A stretch of 64,000 nt of DNA, from NCBI RefSeq assembly GCF_902859875.1, contig NZ_CADIKF010000018.1:57312-121311 (forward strand), given 5' to 3'. The DNA comes from Paraburkholderia solisilvae. GTDB lineage: Bacteria > Pseudomonadota > Gammaproteobacteria > Burkholderiales > Burkholderiaceae. The notes below the pieces were generated by a model. The model did not search any database and was not told the origin of the DNA. It saw only the letters and a list, made by a program, of their open reading frames with translations. How positions within the stretch are numbered: the stretch's first letter is position 1; every line of letters begins with the position of its first letter. This document shows, piece by piece, positions 8,086 through 17,025 of the stretch. Made by a program: the position numbers and the translations under genes.

Positions 8086-8880
8086 ATGCAAATCGACCTT
8101 TCCGGCAAAACCGCAGTGGTGAGCGGATCGACAACGGGCATCGGCCTCGCGATCGCGACCGGTCTTGCCGCGTCCGGCGCCGCGACAGTCGTCAACGGCC
8201 GCAATCCGCATGCCGTCGACCAGGCGCTCGAAACCATCCGCGCCAATGTGTCCGGCGCGAATGTGCGCGGCGTCATCGCGGACCTCGGCAGCCGCGCCGG
8301 CTGCGATGCATTCCTGAAGGCGGTGCCGGGTGCGGACATTCTGGTCAACAACCTCGGCATCTACGGCCCGAGCGATATCTTCGCGACCGGCGACGACGAA
8401 TGGGAGCACTACTTCCAGGTCAACGTGATGTCCGGCGTGCGCATGACCCGCGCGTACCTGAGAGGCATGATGGAGCGCCGCTGGGGGCGCGTCGTGTTCG
8501 TTTCATCGGAGTCGGGGCTGAACATTCCGGCGGACATGCTCGCCTACGGCTTCACGAAGACGGCACAGCTGTCGATTGCACGCGGCATTGCGAAATTCGC
8601 GGCGAAAAGCGGCGTCACGGTGAATTCGGTGCTGCCCGGCCCGACGCTGACCAACGGCGTGCGCGACATGCTGCAAGCAACCGCGGACAAAGAACACAAG
8701 TCGATCGAGCAGGCCGCCGACGAGTTCGTCGAAACCAGCCGCGCCACGTCGATCATCCGTCGCGTGGCGATGCCGGAAGAAGTCGCGAATATGGTCGTGT
8801 ACATCTGTTCGCCACAGGCATCGGCGACTACCGGCGCGGCGCTGCGCGTCGACGGCGGCATCATCGACACGATCGCGTGA
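8086..8880 (+). CDS. SDR family oxidoreductase
   Basis: A 264-residue classical short-chain dehydrogenase. The cofactor motif is SGSTTGIG (about residues 14-21, the TGxxxGIG form with Ser first), the NNLG segment corresponds to NNAG, the catalytic Ser lies in VSSESG and the YxxxK pair in YGFTK. The NGR after the second strand suggests NADP(H) preference. The substrate cannot be told from sequence. An AAGGAG ribosome-binding site supports the start. It stands alone between the divergent CHAD gene and the convergent tautomerase gene. Confidence 0.9.
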   Translation: MQIDLSGKTAVVSGSTTGIGLAIATGLAASGAATVVNGRNPHAVDQALETIRANVSGANVRGVIADLGSRAGCDAFLKAVPGADILVNNLGIYGPSDIFATGDDEWEHYFQVNVMSGVRMTRAYLRGMMERRWGRVVFVSSESGLNIPADMLAYGFTKTAQLSIARGIAKFAAKSGVTVNSVLPGPTLTNGVRDMLQATADKEHKSIEQAADEFVETSRATSIIRRVAMPEEVANMVVYICSPQASATTGAALRVDGGIIDTIA

Positions 8881-8907
8881 CGGCGCCGTCACGGCGGCAG
8901 GCCACCG

Positions 8908-9345
8908 CTACGACATCGCGTATTGCGCGAGCCCGTTGCCGAACGACCAGTCCTCCTTCCGCACCTCGACGAGATTGACAAACACGTCCTCATGCCGCAC
9001 GCCGGGGTCCGCGGCGAGCGAGTCGGCGATCTGCCGGTACAGCGCCTTCTTCTGCTGCTGCGTGCGCGTGTTGGACACCGTGATCTGGATCAGCACGAAG
9101 TCGTCGCTGCGGGCGACGCCAGGATAGCGGCGATTGAAGATGAAGTTCACCGGATCGAGCTCGGTGATCGTCATGAAGCTGTCGTCCTCCGGCACGTTGA
9201 ACGTGTCGACCAGCGCCCGCTGGATGCCCTGCGCCAGCGCCTCGCGATAGGCGGCCGGCTTGCCGGCGCGCAGCCTGGTCGAAGTCGGCGCGCGGCTTGC
9301 CTTGCCGCCGTTGCCGGAGTCGACCGTGGCGCTGTATTCGCGCAT
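8908..9345 (-). CDS. Tautomerase family protein with abnormal N-terminus
   Basis: From LRAGKPAAYREAL (about 9273) to the stop this matches bacterial tautomerases of the 4-oxalocrotonate tautomerase superfamily: NVPEDDSFMTITELD, YPGVARSDD, LVEVRKEDWSFGNG. Family members start Met-Pro, and the exposed Pro1 is the catalytic base. Here the Pro (9286-9288) is preceded by GCG (Ala) in the open frame. The nearest in-frame ATG, 9343-9345, adds 19 residues before it, and the frame stays open to 9465. Either the start codon has mutated and the gene is decaying, or translation starts upstream and Pro1 chemistry is lost. Given coordinates use the 9345 ATG and are uncertain. Confidence 0.6.
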   Translation of the reverse strand: MREYSATVDSGNGGKASRAPTSTRLRAGKPAAYREALAQGIQRALVDTFNVPEDDSFMTITELDPVNFIFNRRYPGVARSDDFVLIQITVSNTRTQQQKKALYRQIADSLAADPGVRHEDVFVNLVEVRKEDWSFGNGLAQYAMS

Positions 9346-9490
9346 ACGCGACCCGCACTCGCTCGAAACCTTGCGGCTCATCACCGGCGAACTCGCCATG
9401 CCGCAATAGAGAACGATCGTCCTTGCATAAATCCACATATAGACTAAGATTGGTATAAAGTTCATTTGAGGACTTTACCAAGGCTTACCC

Positions 9491-9928
9491 ATGTCTTCAG
9501 CCGCTCATCTTTCCGGCGCCGCCCGACCGTCGCGGCGCAACCCCTCCGAACCGTCGCTTGCGAGCATGTCGGCGGCGGGTTTGCGCGCGTTCTTCAATAT
9601 CGCCCGCGACTGGGACCTGAGCACCGACGAGCAGATCGTGCTGCTCGGCTCGCCTGGCCGCTCGACGTTCTTCAAATGGAAGGCTGAGCCGCAAACCGCA
9701 CGGCTCGCGCGCGATACGCTCGAGCGGCTGTCGCTGCTGCTCGGCATCTACAAGTCGCTGCAAATCCTGCTGCCGCAACCGGCCGCCGCGGATGCCTGGA
9801 TCAAACGCCCGAACAGCGCGCCGCCGTTCGGCGGCGGCCGCGCGCTGGACCGGCTGCTCGCCGGCAACATCAGCGATCTGGTCGCGGTGCGCCAGTATCT
9901 CGATGCAATGCGAGGCGGCTGGGCGTGA
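9491..9928 (+). CDS. Xre/MbcA/ParS-type antitoxin
   Basis: A 145-residue antitoxin of the Xre/MbcA/ParS (DUF2384) class. The N-terminal helical HTH-like part contains LRAFFNIARDWDLSTDEQIVLLG. The C-terminal toxin-binding part contains IKRPNSAPPFGGGRALDRLL and a terminal VRQYLDAMRGGW. That last stretch is typical of antitoxins that cap RES toxins and also act as autorepressors. Its TGA overlaps the GTG start of the RES gene, so the pair is co-translated. The promoter should lie in the AT-rich stretch before 9490. Confidence 0.9.
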   Translation: MSSAAHLSGAARPSRRNPSEPSLASMSAAGLRAFFNIARDWDLSTDEQIVLLGSPGRSTFFKWKAEPQTARLARDTLERLSLLLGIYKSLQILLPQPAAADAWIKRPNSAPPFGGGRALDRLLAGNISDLVAVRQYLDAMRGGWA

Positions 9929-10713
9929 CGGAATTGCAATGGCAGGAACGCTGGCCCGCGTCGCCGCTCGCCTGGTTACCCGCATATCGCGTCGTGCCGA
10001 CGCGCTTTCCGGCGGTGAACCTGTTCGACCGGGTCGCGTCGCCTGACGATTTCGACGCGCTCTACGCACTCGAGGCGATGACCAACGACCGGTTGCGCAC
10101 CGAAGTCGGCGAGCTCGATCTCGTGCCGCGCGACGAGCGCCGCTTCGGTCCCGGCTGGGGGCCGATCATGGCGGCATTCACGCATCTGAATCCGCTCGGC
10201 AGCCGGTTCTCGGACGGGACGTACGGCGTGTTTTATTGCGCGGCGTCGCGCGCGACCGCGATCGCGGAAACGCGCTATCACGCCACGCTATTTCTGGCGG
10301 CCACTCAGGAGCCGCCGCTGCGTCAACAGATGCGGCTCTACACGGTGCTGGCTGAAGGCGATGTCGTGGATTTGCGCGGCGGCACGCCAGGCGCAGGCGC
10401 GGCCAGCGCCGGCCGTGATACCGCGCGTGATGCGGGCGGGAAGCACGCGCCAGATGCGCCCGGCGCGCCCGCGCGCTTCGATCCGGCCGTGCTATCACCA
10501 AGCGACTACAGCGCCGGGCAGGCGCTCGGTCGCGCCGCGCGCGCGGCGGGTGCGCCCGGCATCGTGTACCCGTCGGTGCGTGACGCCGGCGGCGAATGTC
10601 TCGCCGCATTCCGCACGAGGCTGTTGCGCGATTGCCATCACGCGGCGTACCTCGAATACAACTGGAATGGCAGCACGATCGACGTGGTGTTCGAACTGAA
10701 CCAGATCGGCTAA
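9925..10713 (+). CDS. RES domain toxin (NAD+-degrading)
   Basis: A 262-residue RES-domain toxin. The three residues that name the family are visible: Arg in PAYRVVPTRF, Glu in ATAIAETRYH and Ser in GIVYPSVRD. RES toxins deplete NAD+ and arrest growth unless bound by their Xre partner. The start is GTG at 9925 inside the overlap GTGA with the antitoxin stop; an ATG start is not available nearby. A Gly/Ala-rich insertion (about residues 150-178, TPGAGAASAGRD) makes the protein longer than most family members and probably forms a loop. Confidence 0.9.
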   Translation: MTELQWQERWPASPLAWLPAYRVVPTRFPAVNLFDRVASPDDFDALYALEAMTNDRLRTEVGELDLVPRDERRFGPGWGPIMAAFTHLNPLGSRFSDGTYGVFYCAASRATAIAETRYHATLFLAATQEPPLRQQMRLYTVLAEGDVVDLRGGTPGAGAASAGRDTARDAGGKHAPDAPGAPARFDPAVLSPSDYSAGQALGRAARAAGAPGIVYPSVRDAGGECLAAFRTRLLRDCHHAAYLEYNWNGSTIDVVFELNQIG

Positions 10714-10884
10714 CGCGACGCGGCGAGCACATGCACGTGACAAGCCCATGCGCTCGACTGACTGTCGCCGCAGCGCCTGACCGAACCGCTCGCGCCAGCA
10801 GATTGCGACACACCCCGCGCGACCGCCGCCCATCGTGCGATGTGCCGGCGGCGCGACACCCATCCGTCACCCGTCTGTCACCCA

Positions 10885-11622
10885 TCAAGGCAACGCAAAC
10901 GCCGCCGCCCCTTCGGCTCGCGCAACTTCGACACTCACCGATGCGTGCTGCCCGGTGCGCGCTTCGACGATCGACAACCTGCCGCCCGGGCCGAATGCGC
11001 CGGTGTCGATAAACATTTGCGCACCGACTTCCACCACGTCGCGCACCGGCGTGTGCCCGCAATAAGTGCGCGACAGGCCGCGCACGCGCGCCGAATCGTA
11101 GTTGCCCAATGCGAGGTCGCGTCCCCATAAAAGACGCTGGCGAACCGGGTTCGAAAAGTCGCCGCGATCGAGATCCGCGTCGCTGCCGAAAAACTCGGCA
11201 TGCAGAATATTGAAGCGTTCGCTCCCGCTTCCCACCACGCGCACGAGCGGCAGCAAGCGCAGCCGCTGCGCGTAATCGCGCAATCTTTCGTCGGACAAGG
11301 CTTCGCCCCACTGTCCGCCGATGTCGTACCACCACTTGCGCCGCAAGCGCCCTTCGGCGACGCCGCACAACGTGTCTTCATGATTGCCGAGCACCGCGTA
11401 GAACCACGGTTTGTCGAGCAGCGCGAGCGCCTCCTCCGATTGCATCCCGCGGTCGACCAGATCACCGACGGAAAACAGACGATCGCGCGCGGGGTCGAAC
11501 ACGATCTCGCGCAACAGATAGCGCAACGCGTCGACGCAACCGTGCAGGTCGCCGATGACAAAATCCCGGCCGACCCGGTTCGCCGGGTGATGTTGAACGG
11601 TAGTGACCAGAGTGTGCTCCAT
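10885..11622 (-). CDS. PPP-type metallophosphoesterase
   Basis: A 245-residue phosphatase similar to bacterial PrpA/PrpB and lambda phosphatases. The metal and phosphate-binding motifs are GDLHG (about residue 24), GDLVDRG (about 52) and GNHED (about 78), with later His-bearing ILHAEFF and YCGHTPV. It is a two-metal (Mn/Fe) phosphatase acting on phosphoproteins or small phosphoesters; the substrate is not deducible. The gene stands alone. About 170 bp separate it from the RES toxin stop, and nothing recognisable lies there. Confidence 0.88.
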   Translation of the reverse strand: MEHTLVTTVQHHPANRVGRDFVIGDLHGCVDALRYLLREIVFDPARDRLFSVGDLVDRGMQSEEALALLDKPWFYAVLGNHEDTLCGVAEGRLRRKWWYDIGGQWGEALSDERLRDYAQRLRLLPLVRVVGSGSERFNILHAEFFGSDADLDRGDFSNPVRQRLLWGRDLALGNYDSARVRGLSRTYCGHTPVRDVVEVGAQMFIDTGAFGPGGRLSIVEARTGQHASVSVEVARAEGAAAFALP

Positions 11623-11771
11623 CTCACGATGTTAATGCGATAACAGGCGCCTGTATGCGCGCTGTCTCTCGTTCGAGCAACTTTGACTGTACATCGCGCG
11701 CGCGAGTTGCATCGCACCTCGCAATGCGAGGGCACACCGTGCCGGCTTTCTTTAACCTGGTCTCACGCCGG

Positions 11772-13235
11772 TTACGGTTGCAGTGCGCGCAATTGCGCAA
11801 CTTGCGCTGCTGTCAGCGACGAGTGAGGATTCCCGAATTGCGTCATCACGTAACGGGCAAGCGCTGCAATCTGATCGTCAGTCAGTTGACTGCTGAATGA
11901 CGGCATCAGCACCTCCGCCTGCTGTGTCTTACGGCTGACACCATGCAGGATCACCATCGCCAGATTGGCCGGATCGGCCGCGCCGGCAACGCTGTTGTGA
12001 ATCAATGACGGGTATCCGCCCGGCGCGCCTGCGCCGATACCTTCGCCGGTCCATCCGTGGCACGACGCGCAGTTCGCAATAAACAGTTGCGCACCGTTGA
12101 CGCCTGTCGTCGCCATGCCGCGCAGCGCCGTGACGTCCGCGGCCGGCGCGCCGTGCGAGTCGCGCGCCGCGCTCATATCGCCGCCCACACCGCCACGCAC
12201 CGGCGGCAGCGCGCGCAGATAACCGGCGATCGAGCGCAGGTCTTCGCCGGACAGATATTGCGTGCTGTCTTCCACTACCTGCGCCATCGGCCCCGCCGCA
12301 CTCGCACGTCGCGGCGCGACACCGGTCGCAAGGTAGGCGACGAGGTCGGCGGCGCTCCAGTCGCCGATTCCGCTGATCTTGTCCGGTGTGATGTTGAACG
12401 CGTGCCAGCCCGCCTGCCGCGCGCCCGAGAAACGATCGTGCGCGTTCAGACCTTGCATGACGTTGCGCGGCGTGTGGCACTCGCCGCAATGCGCGAGCCC
12501 TTCGACCAGATACGCACCGCGATTCCATTCGGCGCTCTGTTTCGGATCGGGCACATAGCGTCCCTCATCGAAGTTGAACAGATTCCAGATGACCATCAGC
12601 CAGCGTTGATTGAACGGAAACGTCAACTCGTTGGCAGGCGGCGTGTAGTGAACCGGTGTGACCGTATTCAGGTACGCGCGAATCGCCAGTACATCGCGAT
12701 CCAATACCTTCGTGTACGACGGATACGGAAACACCGGATAAAGCCGCTCGCCCGCTTTGCCGATGCCTTCATGCATCGCGCGCAGGAAGTCCGCATCGCC
12801 CCATTGACCGATACCGGTGTCGGGGTCGGGCGTGATATTCGGCGTATAGATGGTGCCAATCGGCGTGCCGATCGCGACGCCGCCGGCAAATGGCCGGCTT
12901 TTGTCGGATGTGTGACAGGTGATGCAGCCGCCCGCGCGCGCGAGGTACTCGCCGCGCTTCACGAGCTCCACACTGTCCGCGCCGTTCGCCGCTTCAGGAC
13001 CGCGCGCGACCGCCGCGGCGAGCGGCGATTCGTCGCCGTGCGCGCTGCTCGTGCCGTGCGCTTCGAGCCACGCGATATACAGCGCGAACAACGAGAACGC
13101 GGCGGCCAGCGTCGCGATGCTGACCACCCGGCGCCGCTGCGCATGGCGCCGGAACTGCCGCTGTCGTGCGATCCGTTGTTCACGCAAAAGATTGCCCGCA
13201 CCAGCCGGCCGCCCGTGTGACGTCGAATCCGTCAT
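11772..13235 (-). CDS. Triheme cytochrome c subunit of a membrane sugar/alcohol dehydrogenase
   Basis: A 487-residue c-type cytochrome with three heme sites: CITCH at residues 104-108, CGECH near 249 and CASCH near 390. A single N-terminal membrane segment (about residues 37-57) anchors it with the hemes in the periplasm. This is the standard architecture of the cytochrome subunit of gluconate, sorbitol, fructose and 2-ketogluconate dehydrogenases, which pass electrons to ubiquinone. It follows the GMC subunit by 25 bp and is the last gene of the three-gene operon. Confidence 0.9.
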   Translation of the reverse strand: MTDSTSHGRPAGAGNLLREQRIARQRQFRRHAQRRRVVSIATLAAAFSLFALYIAWLEAHGTSSAHGDESPLAAAVARGPEAANGADSVELVKRGEYLARAGGCITCHTSDKSRPFAGGVAIGTPIGTIYTPNITPDPDTGIGQWGDADFLRAMHEGIGKAGERLYPVFPYPSYTKVLDRDVLAIRAYLNTVTPVHYTPPANELTFPFNQRWLMVIWNLFNFDEGRYVPDPKQSAEWNRGAYLVEGLAHCGECHTPRNVMQGLNAHDRFSGARQAGWHAFNITPDKISGIGDWSAADLVAYLATGVAPRRASAAGPMAQVVEDSTQYLSGEDLRSIAGYLRALPPVRGGVGGDMSAARDSHGAPAADVTALRGMATTGVNGAQLFIANCASCHGWTGEGIGAGAPGGYPSLIHNSVAGAADPANLAMVILHGVSRKTQQAEVLMPSFSSQLTDDQIAALARYVMTQFGNPHSSLTAAQVAQLRALQP

Positions 13236-13260
13236 TGTCGAAAAGTCTCCGTGGGCGGTT

Positions 13261-14856
13261 TCAGATTTCCCGCTTCAGCTTGTCGGCCAGCTTCAGCGAC
13301 ATCGCGGCAATCGTCAGCGTGCAATTCACCGCGCCGGCGCTCGGCATCACGCTGCCGCCCGCAATAAACAGATTCGCATGATCGTGCGCGCGGCAATCCG
13401 CATCGACCACGGAATCGGCGGCATCGCGGCCCATGATGGTCGTGCCCATCAGGTGAGGGTTCGGTGCGAAGGTATCGTCGAAAGCGACTTCGGTGCCGCC
13501 GAACAGCACGGCAATCTGCGCATACTGCGCGTGCGTATCTGCTGCGCTCTGCTTCACGTAGTCACCGATCGAGTAATAGATTTCCGGGCGCGCGATGCCG
13601 AGCGCGTCCTTGTGTTCCGCCGACGGCACAATCCGGTTTTGCGGATCGGGCAAGGTCTCGTGATAGCTGCTGATCGTCACGAGCCGCGCGGCGCGGTCGC
13701 GAATCTGGCGGTCGATCTCGGCGCCCGTCAAACCGCTCGCGAGCAGCGCCGAGGTAATGGCGAGTGTCGGCGTCGCATTCGACACCTGTAGTTTTTTCGC
13801 CGCATATTGCGCGCGGAACGCACCGTCACGGAAATTGACCACCGACGTCATTTCCATCGGCCCACGTCCAGGCCAGAGCGATTCGTTCGCGAGAAACGTG
13901 ACACCGGTGCCCGGATGGCCCATCAGATTGCGGCCGACCTGATCGGACCGGTTGCCGATGCCGCGCGGAAAAGCGTCGGATGTCGAGATCAGCATCAGCT
14001 TCGGCGTTTCGATGCCGTTCGCCGCGAGCACGAACAGCTTGCCGGTCACGCGCGTGCTGTTGCCGTTCGGATCCTTGTAATGCACCGCGGTGATCAGCCC
14101 TTTGTTATCGGCCTCGATTCGATAGACGACTGCTTGCGCACGCAGCACCGCGCCCGCCTGCTCCGCTTTTTCCACATGCACGATACCGTTGTACATCGCG
14201 GCGATCGGGCAGATCGGCATACAGCTGTTGTTGCCGCAGCAGGTCGGCCGTCCGTCGTAGACCCGGCTGTTGCGCGCGACCGGCTCGGGCACGACCTGAA
14301 AGCCGTTCGCGTTGAGCACGTCGCTAAAACGCTGGTCCATATATGAAAGCGGCAGCGCACGCATCGGATACGGCCTCGAGCGCGGCGAACCGAGGTCGAC
14401 GGACGCATCCGGGCCGGACACGCCGAGCGCGTCTTCCGCCGCGCCGTACCACGGCTCGAGCACCTCGTACGGATACGGCCAGTCGCGGCCGACGCCGTAG
14501 CGTGTTTTCAACCGGAAGTCCTGCGGCAACAGCCGCCATGCCGACGCGGCCCAATGCCACGTGGTGCCGCCGACCAGACGCAGATACTGCGCATCGTACG
14601 GGGCGTCGCCCTTCTGGATCAGATACGGGTTCGCCGGCGCGGACTGCGGATGCGGCGCATACGGCGTGGACGGATAAGGCGCCGAAAAATCGGCTTTGGC
14701 GGGCGAGTTACGGAAGTTCTCGACAATCTGCCAGCGCGGCAGACGCGGCCCGGCCTCGAGCAGCAGCACCGACGCGCCGGCCAGCGCCAGTTGATGCGCA
14801 ATCAGGCTGCCCGCCACGCCCGAGCCGACCACCACGATGTCGGCGGACTCACGCAT
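13261..14856 (-). CDS. GMC oxidoreductase, FAD subunit of the membrane dehydrogenase
   Basis: A 531-residue flavoprotein. The N-terminal FAD-binding motif is VVGSGVAGSLIA (about residues 9-20). The C-terminal GMC signature is PHLMGTTIMG followed by NLFIAGGSVMPSAGAVNCTL, with the catalytic His in the first. Cys-rich CCGNNSCMPICP (about residues 206-217) is shared with gluconate- and fructose-dehydrogenase large subunits, where it helps bind an iron-sulfur cluster. It lacks its own signal peptide and is probably co-exported with the Tat-tagged small subunit. It overlaps the small-subunit gene by 8 bp. Gluconate, sorbitol and related polyols are candidate substrates. Confidence 0.9.
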   Translation of the reverse strand: MRESADIVVVGSGVAGSLIAHQLALAGASVLLLEAGPRLPRWQIVENFRNSPAKADFSAPYPSTPYAPHPQSAPANPYLIQKGDAPYDAQYLRLVGGTTWHWAASAWRLLPQDFRLKTRYGVGRDWPYPYEVLEPWYGAAEDALGVSGPDASVDLGSPRSRPYPMRALPLSYMDQRFSDVLNANGFQVVPEPVARNSRVYDGRPTCCGNNSCMPICPIAAMYNGIVHVEKAEQAGAVLRAQAVVYRIEADNKGLITAVHYKDPNGNSTRVTGKLFVLAANGIETPKLMLISTSDAFPRGIGNRSDQVGRNLMGHPGTGVTFLANESLWPGRGPMEMTSVVNFRDGAFRAQYAAKKLQVSNATPTLAITSALLASGLTGAEIDRQIRDRAARLVTISSYHETLPDPQNRIVPSAEHKDALGIARPEIYYSIGDYVKQSAADTHAQYAQIAVLFGGTEVAFDDTFAPNPHLMGTTIMGRDAADSVVDADCRAHDHANLFIAGGSVMPSAGAVNCTLTIAAMSLKLADKLKREI

Positions 14857-15451
14857 TGGTCGGTTTCTGCGCCCAGTACAATGGCACGTCGCGGCAATAT
14901 GACGGGACCGTCAGCACGTCCTTCACCGGATCGAACATCAGCGCGTTTTCATAGGCGATCACCTGCACCCGCGGCGGGTCGCCCACGAGGCCGAGGTACC
15001 ATGCACGCACAATCGCGCTCGCGGTTTTCGCCAGTGCGGGCATGTCGGGCTGCAATGCGGCGATCACGGTATCGGACGGCACGCCGCCGTGCGTCTGCAA
15101 CCAGCTGTTGAGCGTTGCGACGTTCTGGGCGAACAGGTTGTCCGCCTGGCTGTCCATTTTTGACAGCGCCGCATACACGCGCTTCGCGAGCACCGGGTCG
15201 AGATTCGTGCGGCCGGTCAGCTTCCGCGATAGCGCGAGAAAGGCGTCGAGGCCGGCGCTGGGCGGCGGCGCGTCCGCATACGCGGGTGACACCGCGCCGG
15301 CTCCGCTCAAGCCGCTGAGCGCGGCGCCTGCCGCGAGCGCGGCAGCGGATGCGCCAACGCCGGCGAGCCATACGCGCCGGCTCGCGGACCGCACGCTGTG
15401 CGCCGCACGCGGCGGCGGCACACGCGTGTGCCGCGTATTGGCATCTGACAT
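14849..15451 (-). CDS. Sugar dehydrogenase small subunit with Tat signal
   Basis: A 200-residue gamma subunit. The twin-arginine signal is SRRVWLAG (residues 24-31), followed by a hydrophobic Ala/Gly stretch to about residue 60. The mature part contains FLALSRKLTGRTNLDPVLA and ends RDVPLYWAQKPTNA, as in sorbitol/gluconate dehydrogenase small subunits. Its job is to escort the FAD subunit through Tat and stabilise the periplasmic complex. It is the first gene of the operon and is divergent from the DUF1345 gene. Confidence 0.87.
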   Translation of the reverse strand: MSDANTRHTRVPPPRAAHSVRSASRRVWLAGVGASAAALAAGAALSGLSGAGAVSPAYADAPPPSAGLDAFLALSRKLTGRTNLDPVLAKRVYAALSKMDSQADNLFAQNVATLNSWLQTHGGVPSDTVIAALQPDMPALAKTASAIVRAWYLGLVGDPPRVQVIAYENALMFDPVKDVLTVPSYCRDVPLYWAQKPTNA

Positions 15452-15768
15452 GGGGCCTCCAGATCGTGTTCGTGTTCCGGCCCGCGTCGCGCAACGTCCG
15501 ACCTGGACTGCGCGTGGACGCTCGGGCCGTCTGCCCCAATACCTGCAATGCGTGGTCTATGCGCCGCTTTCGTGCGGTCTCCGATTTTGCCGCCGTCACG
15601 TGAGCGCTTCGCCTGAAAGGCTCCCGCAAGCGGAGTGCGTGAAACTGTGCCGGAAAATATAACGTCCGCGCGGCCGTTCGACAATCGGCCGCGAAGCGCG
15701 TCGCACGAACCCAACCCAATCACACGACGCGCCCCGCAACCACGAACTCCACCCACCACCCACCCGCC
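15452..15768. other. Divergent intergenic region with an 8-bp palindrome
   Basis: This 317-bp region lies between the dehydrogenase operon and the DUF1345 gene and shows no gene. A perfect inverted repeat CGCGGCCG-N9-CGGCCGCG (15669-15693) lies just after a TATAAC-like sequence and could be an operator. In GC-rich DNA such a repeat also arises by chance. Confidence 0.35.
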
Positions 15769-16440
15769 ATGATGAATCTCTACCCGCAAGTCCTCCGCAA
15801 CCGGCCGCGCATGGTGGCCGGCGCCGTCGCCGGCCTGCTGATCGCGCTGCTGCTCCTGCCATCGCCGGTCCGGCCGACGGTGCGCGCGCTGATCGGCTGG
15901 GACGCGGCCGTCTGGATCTATCTCGTGCTGATCTGGCTTCACATGGCGCGCGCGGACCACGATCAGGTCCGCGATCTCGCGGTGCGCGAGGACGAAAACG
16001 CGGTCTTCGTGCTGTTCATCATCTGCCTCGCGACGGTGGCGAGCATCGGCGCCATCGTGCTCGAACTCGCGACCGCGAAAGGCAGCGGCGGCGCGAACGT
16101 GGCGCCCGGCCTGTCGCATTATGTGCTGACCGGGCTCACGCTGATCGGCGCGTGGTTCCTGATTCCGACAATCTTCACGCTACATTACGCGCGTCTTTAC
16201 TTCAGCGGCACGACCAAAGAAACCGCGCTGCACTTCCCGGATCACAAGCTCGATCCGAACTACTGGGACTTCCTCTATTTCTCGTTTACGATCGCCGTCG
16301 CGTCGCAGACGTCCGATGTCGAACTGAGATCGCGCCCGATTCGCCGCGCGGCGCTCGCCCAATCGGTTTTGTCGTTCTATTTCAACGTCGCGGTGCTCGG
16401 CCTGTGCATCAATATGGCGGCCGGCCTGCTCGGATCGTAA
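15769..16440 (+). CDS. DUF1345 family membrane protein
   Basis: A 223-residue inner-membrane protein with about five or six hydrophobic segments. DUF1345 hallmarks are [16 protein letters not shown] after the second segment, [16 protein letters not shown], and [19 protein letters not shown] near the C-terminus, then a last segment [19 protein letters not shown]. The [11 protein letters not shown] stretch between two helices recalls the selectivity-filter region of two-TM K+ channels, but an ion-channel role is speculation. No function is established for the family. It stands alone. Confidence 0.85.
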   Translation: MMNLYPQVLRNRPRMVAGAVAGLLIALLLLPSPVRPTVRALIGWDAAVWIYLVLIWLHMARADHDQVRDLAVREDENAVFVLFIICLATVASIGAIVLELATAKGSGGANVAPGLSHYVLTGLTLIGAWFLIPTIFTLHYARLYFSGTTKETALHFPDHKLDPNYWDFLYFSFTIAVASQTSDVELRSRPIRRAALAQSVLSFYFNVAVLGLCINMAAGLLGS

Positions 16441-17025
16441 GCAAGGCGCGCAGGTCGCCGACGCACGTCTGCCTCGCGCCTGTCTTCGTCACGCATGCCG
16501 CCCTCACGCATGTCGCGCATGATGTAAGAGTCGGCCACCGGCTCTCCCGATTTACACGCCGGCGGCCTCCCCGCCGCCGCCGCCGCGCGTCCCATCCTGT
16601 ACCGAAGCCGGCGCGGCTGCCGCGCCAGTCACGCTTCCCTTCGTGCGACACGCACCGCATCGCCCGATTGGCATACCGCTTGCTCCCCACTCGCGTGCCC
16701 TTGTCATCGGGTCCGACGTGGTCAGGATCCCTCGTTTTTCGGATGCCCGGGTCCGGCGTCGCGTCTGCGAGAAACGCCGCACCGTGCTCCGCTGCAAGCG
16801 GCGTTGCGAATCCGCCAGGCGGCCTGTCGATCCATGCACTAAATTGTGACGAGTAGTCAGTCGGACGAGACATAGTGACAATGGGAAGTAGCAGTGCCCG
16901 CCATGCCAGGCACAGGCGCCGTCGCTCTGGCATCGCGCGGCATCCGGCTCTGACAGCCTAATGAGCGGCCGTGATCGCGCGCACCGTGCATCCACGCCGC
17001 GGCAGGACGAATCTGGAAACGATCG
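16441..17025. other. Intergenic region without a supported gene
   Basis: A 585-bp stretch upstream of glgE. Open frames exist (for example minus strand 16409-16933), but they lack a ribosome-binding site, recognisable motifs and the strong G/C third-position bias of the neighbours. The final ~170 bp is less GC-rich and probably contains the promoter of the glgE cluster. No terminator or RNA was recognised. Confidence 0.4.

Noticed and set aside
8908..9300. Simple frameshift in the tautomerase
   Set aside because: An alternative frame gives Lys-Pro-Arg at the expected N-terminus, but the open frame already aligns as Pro-x-x-Thr-Arg...Leu-Arg-Ala-Gly-Lys. Loss of the start codon explains the data better than a frameshift.
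16409..16933. 174-codon minus-strand frame in the gap before glgE
   Set aside because: No ribosome-binding site or known motif, weak third-position GC compared with real genes here, and partial overlap with the DUF1345 gene.
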